DNA from: Steroidobacteraceae bacterium
GTDB taxonomy: Bacteria; Pseudomonadota; Gammaproteobacteria; Steroidobacterales; Steroidobacteraceae
Assembly: GCA_019187495.1 (NCBI GenBank)
Contig: JABAQN010000034.1
Coordinates: 1-34,036 of the forward strand
DNA length: 34,036 bases
Direction of reading: 5' to 3'
Below the pieces are notes generated by a model. That model ran no database searches. It was given only the letters and a program-made list of their open reading frames with translations, and had not been told where the DNA came from. The first letter of the stretch is position 1; each line of letters begins with the position of its first letter. Both the position numbers and the translations under genes were made by a program. Below are positions 1-6,754 of the stretch, in pieces.

Positions 1-1
1 G

Positions 2-295
2 TGTGTGGAATGCGCGCAGCCCATGGGCCCGCAGCGCCAGGTCTGGATGACCGACGCCGGGGCGGTCGTGGTCTGCTCGGAGACCTGTCTCAAACTCGCC
101 AAGCTCAGGGCCGAACTGACCGGCCAGGCCCCCGAAACGTCTGATCCGGCTGTCCCGGATGTGGACGATCTCCCGGAGGTCGAGGCCCAGGCTGAGGCGG
201 AACTGGCCGACCGGGGCGAGGGCGATACGTCCAAGCCGACGACGATGGAGGTTTTGGACGTGGAACCGGGCACGAAACCGAAACGCAAGCGGTAA
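2..295 (+). CDS. Small Cys-rich protein, 5' end outside window
   Basis: The reading frame is open from the left edge and ends at TAA 293-295. The visible start of the frame shows CxxC (Cys at codon 2-4, Cys at 11-13) followed by a CxxxC pair about 20 residues later, a spacing typical of a small treble-clef or zinc-knuckle fold. The rest is acidic (repeated Glu/Asp, AEAEL) and ends in a Lys/Arg tail (KPKRKR). A GTG at position 5 could be a start, but it would cut away the first Cys, so the true start probably lies upstream. It sits directly before the terminase genes. I do not recognise the family. Metal binding is inferred from cysteine spacing only. Confidence 0.55.
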   Translation, partial: CVECAQPMGPQRQVWMTDAGAVVVCSETCLKLAKLRAELTGQAPETSDPAVPDVDDLPEVEAQAEAELADRGEGDTSKPTTMEVLDVEPGTKPKRKR

Positions 296-302
296 GATTT
301 CA

Positions 303-317
303 CAAATTCACAATTTG
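303..317. promoter_or_regulatory. AT-rich palindrome ahead of the terminase genes
   Basis: CAAATT and AATTTG form a perfect 6-bp inverted repeat around a 3-bp centre in an AT-rich gap of about 40 bases, just before the small-terminase ribosome site (AAAGGA, 325-330). It could be an operator or protein-binding site for late control, but no clear -35/-10 pair accompanies it. Confidence 0.25.
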
Positions 318-338
318 AACCCTTAAAGGATTTTGCAT

Positions 339-716
339 GTGGATGATCGCAGCCGGGCGGAGCAAGAGCGGGAGAAAATCGCGGCTCTTTACGATGACTA
401 CTGGTCGGAAGAGGCGATTGCGCTGGAAATGGGCCTGGCGAAATCTGCGGTTAGCTATCACATCAACATCATTCGCGAACGCATCCGCAAATCTCAAGAA
501 AATCATGTCGCTCAGCGCCTTGCCCGCGAGCTGCACGACCTGGACGGGATGGAGTATGACACCATCCAGCGGGCGAAAGCGCAGAAAAAACGGGCCAGAC
601 TCGAAGCGGAGCATCGCCTGAAAATCAAGGCCCGACGGGCCAGGCTCTTGGGCCTGGACAAACCGCAGGGACAGCGCGAGAGCGAGGACGACCGCTCCGG
701 CGAGTCGGTGGACTGA
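339..716 (+). CDS. terS: Small terminase subunit-like HTH protein
   Basis: This probably encodes the DNA-recognition subunit of the packaging motor. GTG 339 is preferred because AAAGGA at 325-330 lies 8 bases upstream; a TTG at 333 would be too close. The 125-residue product has a helix-turn-helix near residues 20-48 (EEAIALEMGLAKSAVSYHI), similar to sigma-like or resolvase-like HTHs in small terminases. It then has a long charged helix (about 60-105) rich in Arg, Lys and Glu that could oligomerise, and an acidic C-terminus. It overlaps the large terminase by one base (TGATG). The role is inferred from this position plus HTH-coil architecture; sequence alone would also allow a small transcription factor. 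Confidence 0.65.
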   Translation: MDDRSRAEQEREKIAALYDDYWSEEAIALEMGLAKSAVSYHINIIRERIRKSQENHVAQRLARELHDLDGMEYDTIQRAKAQKKRARLEAEHRLKIKARRARLLGLDKPQGQRESEDDRSGESVD

Positions 717-2008
717 TGACCCGGCAGGAGTTCTTTGACCTTTTGGGCTTTACGCCCTATCCGGAGCAAGCCGCCATTCTCGCCGATCCGCGTCCGAATC
801 AGTATATGCGCTGTGGCCGCCGGTTTGGAAAGAGCATCCTGGGCGCGAAAGGGTACGGTGCGCGGGCGCTTCAGAACGGGGAACAAGTGTGGTGGATCGC
901 GCCGGACATGTCGGTCGCGTATGAAGGCTTGAAATATGTAGATGAGGCGGTCTCCCGGCTCTCCCGGAAGGGCCTGATCAAGACGCCCAAGAGCGGCAAG
1001 ATTTACAAGGCGACCCCCCACCCGCATTTCACGACTGCCAAAGGGGGCCGGATCGCCTTCAGGACGACCGGCATTGATCCCCGGCAGGCGCGGCTGGTGG
1101 GCGCGGGGCTGGACTTGATCCTGCTCGATGAGGTCAGCCGCATTAAGCACCTCATCCAGCTTTTGGATGAGCAGCTGCTGCCGACCCTGATGGATCGAGG
1201 CGGGCGCGTGGTGGCCTTCTCGACCCCACGCGGCAAAAAGACCGGGTTTGCCGACCTTCGTAAGCGGGCGGAAGCGGACCCGGCGCGGTGGGGGGTGCAT
1301 CACTACAGCAGCTTTTGTAATCCGACCTTGAATCAAGAAAAGATCGCGGAACTGGAGGCGCAAGGCACGCCGCAACTGATGCGCCAGGAGCTTTACGCCG
1401 AGGAGATAGACGATTTCGGAGCCTTCTTCCCGCATATCCCGGACATCAAGCCCGAAACGCCACTACTCTGGACGGGCTGGGGCTGGGACTACGCGATGGG
1501 CGGCACGGCGGCCTTCGTGAAAGTGGTCGAGGACGCGGCCCACCGGCTGATCGCCGTTGAGGAACGCGCCGGGCCACTCACCTGGGAAGCGCAGGTCCGC
1601 TTTGCCGGACAGCAGCGCCAGGCGGGATACGATGTGATCGTCGATCCCCACCTGGAGGAGACGTTTCGGGCGGATCTCGCCCGGCACAGCATCGTGACCC
1701 GGCCCGGCACGAGCGACCGCCGAGGCAGCCTTGAACTCCTGAGGGTGTGGCTGAATACCGACCTGGCAGGGCTGGCTCCGGGCAGCTGTCCTTACCTGAA
1801 GACGGAGCTGGCCGACGCGGAGATCGATGAACGGGACTGTGAGGAAATGACCAAAGACGCCCGAGACCACGCCATCGATGCGTTTCGGTATGCGTTTATC
1901 TTCCGCTGGCCGCGGGCGAAAGTCTATCATACGCCGCCGAAGTCCCCTTCGGACAGTTTAGAAGCCATGATCCGCCGCATGGATCGTGCGGAGAAAGTCA
2001 GACGATGA
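716..2008 (+). CDS. terL: Large terminase subunit (ATPase-nuclease)
   Basis: This is the motor that pumps DNA into the prohead and cuts the concatemer. The 430-residue product has a Walker A-type loop, CGRRFGKS, at residues 33-40 and a Walker B, LILLDE, at 134-139. A coupling motif follows (VVAFSTPRG, about 165-173). The C-terminal RNase H-like nuclease carries Asp residues in WGWDYAMGG (D259), VIVDPH (D310) and RDHAIDAFRY (384-388), matching the usual three-acid pattern. The length is normal for the family, slightly short. It begins in a 1-base overlap with the small subunit and ends in an ATGA overlap with the portal gene, the classic packaging order. Confidence 0.95.
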   Translation: MTRQEFFDLLGFTPYPEQAAILADPRPNQYMRCGRRFGKSILGAKGYGARALQNGEQVWWIAPDMSVAYEGLKYVDEAVSRLSRKGLIKTPKSGKIYKATPHPHFTTAKGGRIAFRTTGIDPRQARLVGAGLDLILLDEVSRIKHLIQLLDEQLLPTLMDRGGRVVAFSTPRGKKTGFADLRKRAEADPARWGVHHYSSFCNPTLNQEKIAELEAQGTPQLMRQELYAEEIDDFGAFFPHIPDIKPETPLLWTGWGWDYAMGGTAAFVKVVEDAAHRLIAVEERAGPLTWEAQVRFAGQQRQAGYDVIVDPHLEETFRADLARHSIVTRPGTSDRRGSLELLRVWLNTDLAGLAPGSCPYLKTELADAEIDERDCEEMTKDARDHAIDAFRYAFIFRWPRAKVYHTPPKSPSDSLEAMIRRMDRAEKVRR

Positions 2009-3498
2009 CCGGACTCGAACAAGCGTTGACCTGGCTGCATCCGGCCCTCCAGTTCTGGGCCGAGGTGCGGAGCAAGGCGTTCAATCAAGACCAGGCGCAA
2101 GCCCCGCTGGAGAAACGCGCCACCTGCCGCGTGCGCCGTTTGCAGCCGGAGACCGGCATCGGCCAAATCCTCCCGAACACCCTCATCAAAAATTCCCATT
2201 TGATTGCCCCCTACACCATCAAGACTGACCGCAAGGAATGGAACGAGTATTTCGACGGTTTCTACGACAACTTTCTCGCCGAAGAAGAGGCGGCGTTGTG
2301 GGATCAAGTGCTGCTCGGCCTGGGCTGGCTGGTCCTGGAACTGCCGCAAGGCTCGGACGTGCCGCAGGCGGCGGCGGTCGACCTCGTGGACATGCTCTGG
2401 CATCCCCGCTACCGGATCGACAAGTCCCCCGCCTACTGGCGGCGGATGCGCCTGACCCGCGAGGAACTCTCCAGTATCGCCACGCACAAGGATAAGATCG
2501 ATCCCCTCCAGGACGAGTTTGAAGTGTTCGTGGAGTACACCAACGAGCGGATCCGCTTGATCGGCCTCACCCCACCGGCGGGCCAGACGACCGGGAGCGC
2601 CACCTCGGACGCCAAAGCCACCGACCGGGAGGTGATCGTCTACAAGGACGACCCCAACCCCTGCGTTTATAACGGTCACCCCCTCAAGCCCGTCGCCCCT
2701 TTACTGTATATTTATCCCTTCGACATGGACATCCCGATGGGCGATTGGGAGCTGTGCGCGGCGCACGATATGCTCCTGACCAAGATGCTGCGTTACCTCA
2801 TCGAGTCCGCGCAGCTGGGGCCGGGGGCCATCTTTGTCAACAAGAATATGGTCGAGCCGGGCGAGATCGACAAGCTCGACGAGGACTCGCTGCAGCTGCC
2901 CATCATCGAATACAACGACATTACAGGCGGCTCTCCGGCCCATGCGGTGGATACGCCCGGGATGGCCGGGGAAGCGATGGCTCTGTATCAGGAGGCGTAT
3001 GAGGCGGTGCAGCGCAACTCCGGCGTCACGGCGGCGCTGCAGGGCCAGACAGCGACCAAGCAAGCCAAGTTCGCTACCGAGTTTCAGCAGATTTCCCAGG
3101 GCGCCCAGAACCGGCTGACCAAAGCGTTAAACGACCACAACCAGGCGCGCAAGCACCTGTTCCGCTGCCTGGCCTACTGGACGATCTCCCGACACCCCAC
3201 CGGCTATCCCTTCGGAGAGACGGCCACGCCCACCACACCGCCCAGGCGCTACTCGATTCAGGATCAGAGCGCCCTCTTGCAGGACAAGGAGCAGAGTTTG
3301 TTCCTGCTGTCCATGTTCAAGGCACAGGTGGCGACGCTCCCGGTCAATGTGCAAAGGCTCGTCGAGCAAATCCTGACCAAGCAAGGCAGCAGCAAAGAAG
3401 ATGTGACCGAACTGTTGGAAGGCGCGATGCCGCCGATGCTCCCCGGAATGCCCATGGTGCAGCCGGACACGAGCGCAGGCGCAGCGCCTATCGCATAG
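2005..3498 (+). CDS. Portal protein
   Basis: Dodecameric portals form the DNA gate at one capsid vertex and dock the terminase. This 497-residue protein starts at an ATGA overlap with the large terminase and is followed by the scaffold, the standard place for a portal. It is mixed alpha/beta with an acidic, Trp/Tyr-rich N-terminal part. A helical segment follows with YQEAYEAVQRNSGVTAALQG, then Gln-rich helices (FATEFQQISQGAQNRLTKAL) like the stem/clip and crown helices of podoviral portals. The C-terminus is Met/Pro-rich (GAMPPMLPGMPM). It ends at TAG 3496-3498. There is no enzymatic motif, as expected. The call rests on order, size and fold pattern. Confidence 0.85.
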   Translation: MTGLEQALTWLHPALQFWAEVRSKAFNQDQAQAPLEKRATCRVRRLQPETGIGQILPNTLIKNSHLIAPYTIKTDRKEWNEYFDGFYDNFLAEEEAALWDQVLLGLGWLVLELPQGSDVPQAAAVDLVDMLWHPRYRIDKSPAYWRRMRLTREELSSIATHKDKIDPLQDEFEVFVEYTNERIRLIGLTPPAGQTTGSATSDAKATDREVIVYKDDPNPCVYNGHPLKPVAPLLYIYPFDMDIPMGDWELCAAHDMLLTKMLRYLIESAQLGPGAIFVNKNMVEPGEIDKLDEDSLQLPIIEYNDITGGSPAHAVDTPGMAGEAMALYQEAYEAVQRNSGVTAALQGQTATKQAKFATEFQQISQGAQNRLTKALNDHNQARKHLFRCLAYWTISRHPTGYPFGETATPTTPPRRYSIQDQSALLQDKEQSLFLLSMFKAQVATLPVNVQRLVEQILTKQGSSKEDVTELLEGAMPPMLPGMPMVQPDTSAGAAPIA

Positions 3499-3536
3499 CG
3501 ACCAACCCGCCTGACGGGAGTCGCGAAGGAGAACCC

Positions 3537-4403
3537 ATGCCCGAAGACGTGAACAAATCCGCGGCCGATTACTACCGCGAACTGACCCAAGAGGACACGC
3601 CCACCGACAACGGCGCGGCCCCTCTCGTCCGTCCGGAGAATGGCGCAGCAGACCGGCCGGACGGCGCAGCGCCCGAGACGCCCGCCAGCGTCCCGGATAC
3701 GCCTGCGCCGCCGGCCGACAAGCCCTTGACCCTGGAGGACGTTCCCGAACAATTTCGGCCCCTGATCGAGGCGAAACTCGCGGACATTGACCTCAAAGGC
3801 AAACTCCAGCAAGGCGATTACACCCGCAAGACCCAGGAACTGGCCGAGCAGAGAAAACAGGTCGAAGCGCTGCGCCAGGCGTATGAGGCGCAAGTTCAGG
3901 CCCCGCCCGCAGCGGACAACGGAAAGCCTTCCGACCCGCAAGAGCAGCTGCCGCCCTTCCCGCTCGATGCCCGGTTCCTGTCCGACGATCCCGACGAGGC
4001 CAGCGTGCAGGCGCAAGTGCTCCCCGCGGTGGCCCAGATGGTGGAAGCGTTCGTACCCCAACTGGTTTCGCACATCGAGCAGCGCGTATCGCAGCAGATG
4101 CAAGCGCAGGTGGGGATGCTGGAGCCGTTTGTGCGGCAATACGCCCTCGAACGCTACGCCGCCACCAAAGGGGTCGATGCGGGGCAACTGATCCAACTGG
4201 CGGAAAAGTATCAGCCCGGCAGCCTCGAGCAGCTCGACCTGCTCGTGGAGGCCATTCAATCCAAATCCCAACCGGCCCCGCCGCCCCCGCCTTCGGGCGG
4301 AGAGACGCCCCCCGCCCCCAAATCCGGCCCGATTGAGGCCCCGGCGATTCGCGACAAGGAATCCGCCGGGGACTACTACCGCCGGACGTACGGGAACGGG
4401 TAA
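3537..4403 (+). CDS. Capsid scaffolding protein
   Basis: This probably encodes an internal scaffold that guides capsid assembly and then leaves the prohead. The 288-residue protein is acidic and Pro/Ala-rich at the start. A long Gln/Glu/Lys coiled coil spans about residues 78-125 (GDYTRKTQELAEQRKQVEAL). A Gln-rich helical middle (VSQQMQAQVGMLEPF) and a Pro-rich linker follow, then a short basic/Tyr tail. GAAGGAG upstream of ATG 3537 is a good ribosome site. It lies between portal and major capsid genes, the usual scaffold position. Oddly, both ends carry the same motif: SAADYYRE at residues 8-15 and SAGDYYRR near the C-terminus. No protease signature is visible. Confidence 0.8.
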   Translation: MPEDVNKSAADYYRELTQEDTPTDNGAAPLVRPENGAADRPDGAAPETPASVPDTPAPPADKPLTLEDVPEQFRPLIEAKLADIDLKGKLQQGDYTRKTQELAEQRKQVEALRQAYEAQVQAPPAADNGKPSDPQEQLPPFPLDARFLSDDPDEASVQAQVLPAVAQMVEAFVPQLVSHIEQRVSQQMQAQVGMLEPFVRQYALERYAATKGVDAGQLIQLAEKYQPGSLEQLDLLVEAIQSKSQPAPPPPPSGGETPPAPKSGPIEAPAIRDKESAGDYYRRTYGNG

Positions 4404-4441
4404 GTGGGAGGGCCAGCGGCCGGTTTTGAAGGAGTGTTTCC

Positions 4442-5428
4442 ATGGCACTGACACCGACTATCGTGACCGAAGCCGTCGGCGCGTCTTTAGACGCCTGGAT
4501 GGAAAAGAACTGGGTCAACCTGGCGATTTCCGGCCGGCCCTACCTGCACCATGTCGAGAGCCGCCGCAAAACGAAGCGCGGCTATGCCAAACTGAAGGGC
4601 AACGTCTCCGTGAAAGCGCCCGGAAACGTGGGCCTCCAGACCGATCTACGCGGCACGATGACGCTCGCGACCGCGACCGCCGTCACCGCTGAATACAGCT
4701 TTGCCTACTACACCGGCCGCACCGGGATCGATCTGGGCGAAAAAGACCAGAACCTGAATGGCGCGGTCATCACCGACCTGCTGCAGAACCGGCTGGAAGT
4801 GGTGAACGAGGACATCGCCGAGGACATCACGACCAACCTCTTCAAGCTCGCCCAGGTGTCCGGTGCGCCGGCGGCCTTCTATCCCTCGATTACCGCGGCT
4901 TCCGGCTCCATCGGGGGCCTGGAGATCGGGGAGAAGTGGCAGGGGAACGTGGCCTATGTCAACCACGCCAGCGCACCGCTCTCCAACCCCGAAACCGGCA
5001 CGTTCGAGGGGGATATGCGCAAGGACTGGATGACTCTGCTCTCCAAAGCGGGGATGCCGGACCTGATCCTGATGAGTCCGTCGGTCTTCGAGAAGTTTGA
5101 AACCGAGATCGCGGCCAAAGTCCATTATGTCCCCGACGAGCAGTCGGCGGCGGTCGGCTATCCGGCCTACAAGTTCAAAGGGGCGACGATCCTCTGCGAG
5201 CCGGCCATGGAAGAAGAGTCGGCGGGCACGGCGGGCAAGGTCAAAGGGTGGTACTGCATGCTGGACACCCGCAAGAACTACCCCGTCTTCCGGGCGGACC
5301 GGCCCTACCGGGAGGAGTTCAAGAGCGAGAACACCTGGGTGGAAGGCTACAAGGTGGCCTGGGGCCTGGCCAACTGCTTCTACGCCCTGAACCGCTGCCT
5401 GGTGCGCTCCTATCGCATCACCCCGTAA
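4442..5428 (+). CDS. Major capsid protein, HK97-like fold
   Basis: This is the shell subunit. The 328-residue product has the expected size and a Gly/Thr-rich N-terminal arm region. It has an E-loop-like stretch (KLKGNVSVKAPGNVGLQTD), a long helix (LLQNRLEVVNEDIAEDIT) resembling the spine helix, and a C-terminal beta-rich A-domain with LILMSPSVFEKFE. It ends in DTRKNYPVFRADRPYREEF, where capsid proteins commonly have receptor-like beta strands. GAAGGAGTG before ATG 4442 is a strong ribosome site, fitting high expression. It follows the scaffold gene directly. Fold assignment is inferred from length, order and secondary-structure pattern. Confidence 0.85.
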   Translation: MALTPTIVTEAVGASLDAWMEKNWVNLAISGRPYLHHVESRRKTKRGYAKLKGNVSVKAPGNVGLQTDLRGTMTLATATAVTAEYSFAYYTGRTGIDLGEKDQNLNGAVITDLLQNRLEVVNEDIAEDITTNLFKLAQVSGAPAAFYPSITAASGSIGGLEIGEKWQGNVAYVNHASAPLSNPETGTFEGDMRKDWMTLLSKAGMPDLILMSPSVFEKFETEIAAKVHYVPDEQSAAVGYPAYKFKGATILCEPAMEEESAGTAGKVKGWYCMLDTRKNYPVFRADRPYREEFKSENTWVEGYKVAWGLANCFYALNRCLVRSYRITP

Positions 5429-5454
5429 GCCTTGCGGGAAAGGAGACACCGATC

Positions 5455-6033
5455 ATGACACATCCGTGCAGTGGGTGCGGGCTGGACTTCGAGGACACGC
5501 CGATCATCGAGATCGACGCGGACGCGAACCCGAACGTCACCCGCTACTTTCATAACGAACGCTGCTGGCTGGACTGGAAGGCCCGCACGGCGGGGGAGAT
5601 CCGCTGCTTTGCGGGGGCCACGGCGCTCTTTGCCAAAGCCAAAGAGGCCCTCCTCAACGCCGGCATCGACTGGAACAGCGCCGATCCCGTCATCAAGGTC
5701 GCCTTGATCGACGGGGCCGTCTGGGAACATGCGCTGGCGACCGATGACTTCCTGGATGATGTGGATGCGGGCGGTGTGATCGACACCGCCGCCACGCTCG
5801 GCAGCCCCACGATTGCGCTGGGGAAAGCGGACGGGGCCGACACCACGTTTGCCAGTGTCACGAACGCCAAAGTCATCACGGCCATCCTGTTCTACGTGCA
5901 TAATGCGGACCCGGCAGCCGCGCCCCTGGTCGCGATCATTGAGGACGCCTACGGGCTGCCCTACACCGCGTCCGGCGCGAATATCAAAGTCGTCTATCCG
6001 TCGGCGGGCATCTTTAACGTCGCCGCCGCCTAA
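5455..6033 (+). CDS. Zinc-knuckle plus decoration-like virion protein
   Basis: ATG 5455 follows a strong AAAGGAG; a longer reading into the capsid gene has no ribosome site. The 192-residue product starts with CSGCGLDF and, about 30 residues on, FHNERCW, giving a CxxC...HxxxC set that could bind zinc. From about residue 62 it has a beta-rich domain (DDFLDDVDAGGVID, then TFASVTNAKVITAILFYVHN, then DAYGLPYTASGANIKV). This domain aligns by eye with the whole protein at 10630-11049 (DEFLADIPAGG, VVFSGLTGEEIEAFVIYLDTG, LPLTPNGGNATL). Position right after the capsid and before the hairpin suggests a capsid-bound decoration or cement protein. The function is inferred. Confidence 0.65.
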   Translation: MTHPCSGCGLDFEDTPIIEIDADANPNVTRYFHNERCWLDWKARTAGEIRCFAGATALFAKAKEALLNAGIDWNSADPVIKVALIDGAVWEHALATDDFLDDVDAGGVIDTAATLGSPTIALGKADGADTTFASVTNAKVITAILFYVHNADPAAAPLVAIIEDAYGLPYTASGANIKVVYPSAGIFNVAAA

Positions 6034-6058
6034 CCTGTCCCTCGCCCGGACACGCCCA

Positions 6059-6101
6059 CCCGGTACGGCAGACTCCTCCGCTGCCGTACCGGGGTCTCTC
6101 T
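6059..6101 (+). terminator. Strong 13-bp hairpin after capsid/decoration genes
   Basis: A perfect 13-bp inverted repeat (arms 6059-6071 and 6081-6093) with a 9-base loop is followed by a pyrimidine-rich TCTCTCTCC rather than a pure T run. It sits in the only sizeable gap of the morphogenesis block. It could be a partial terminator or a 3'-end stabiliser that keeps capsid mRNA more abundant than the downstream tail message. Confidence 0.6.
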
Positions 6102-6115
6102 CCAAGTGAGGTCCG

Positions 6116-6754
6116 ATGAGCCTGACGCTGGCCGAACTCAAAACCGAACTGCTGAGACTCTGCGAACACGACGGCATGGAACCTTCCGGAGCGCAAAGTC
6201 TGCGGGCGATCAACAGCGCCTATCGCCGGGTGTGTCAACGCGCCCGCAAGACCTGGACGGCGGCGCAGTTGGTCGCGGTGCCGGAGGTGGACGCGGACAG
6301 CGATCTGGGATATGTCGCCGTCGCCATGCCGCGCCTCACCGACAACCTCCCGAAGTTTTGGGAGGTGACCGAGGTCTTCTACCCGGACACTTCCGATGCG
6401 GGAAAGCTGCCCCTGGCGAACTGGCGTTATGAGGACGGCACGCTCTACCTCGTGGACGTGGACACCGACGGCGTTTCGACCGTCACCGTCCGCGGCTTCG
6501 CGTTCCCGGAGCCACTCCAGGCCGAGGCCGATACGCCCGACGCCCTCCCGCCGGACCTGGATGAAGTCCTGATCTGGCTGGCCTATACGGACTGGGCCGC
6601 AGGCTACGCGACCGCGCCCGAAGCCATGCAGCGCATTCAATTTTATCAGGGGTTAGCCGACCAAAAGCTCGCCTTGTGGCAGGGCCGGATGCCCGTCAAG
6701 CGCCGGCAGCGGGGAAGGTTCTGCCCTCCGGAGAGGAGCGTCTCGATCACATGA
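6116..6754 (+). CDS. Head-tail connector / adaptor protein
   Basis: The 212-residue protein starts LTLAELKTELLRLCEHDG, then an Ala/Arg helix (LRAINSAYRRVCQRARKTW), a beta segment (LPLANWRYEDGTLYLVDVD), and helices at the C-terminus ending in a Lys/Arg patch (MPVKRRQRGRF). This alpha-beta-alpha pattern, its size and its place after the capsid block fit the podoviral adaptor (gp4- or gp11-like) that seats on the portal. Ribosome site GTGAGG lies just upstream. It ends in an ATGA overlap with the next tail gene, suggesting matched expression. Family membership is inferred, not proven by any motif. Confidence 0.65.
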   Translation: MSLTLAELKTELLRLCEHDGMEPSGAQSLRAINSAYRRVCQRARKTWTAAQLVAVPEVDADSDLGYVAVAMPRLTDNLPKFWEVTEVFYPDTSDAGKLPLANWRYEDGTLYLVDVDTDGVSTVTVRGFAFPEPLQAEADTPDALPPDLDEVLIWLAYTDWAAGYATAPEAMQRIQFYQGLADQKLALWQGRMPVKRRQRGRFCPPERSVSIT

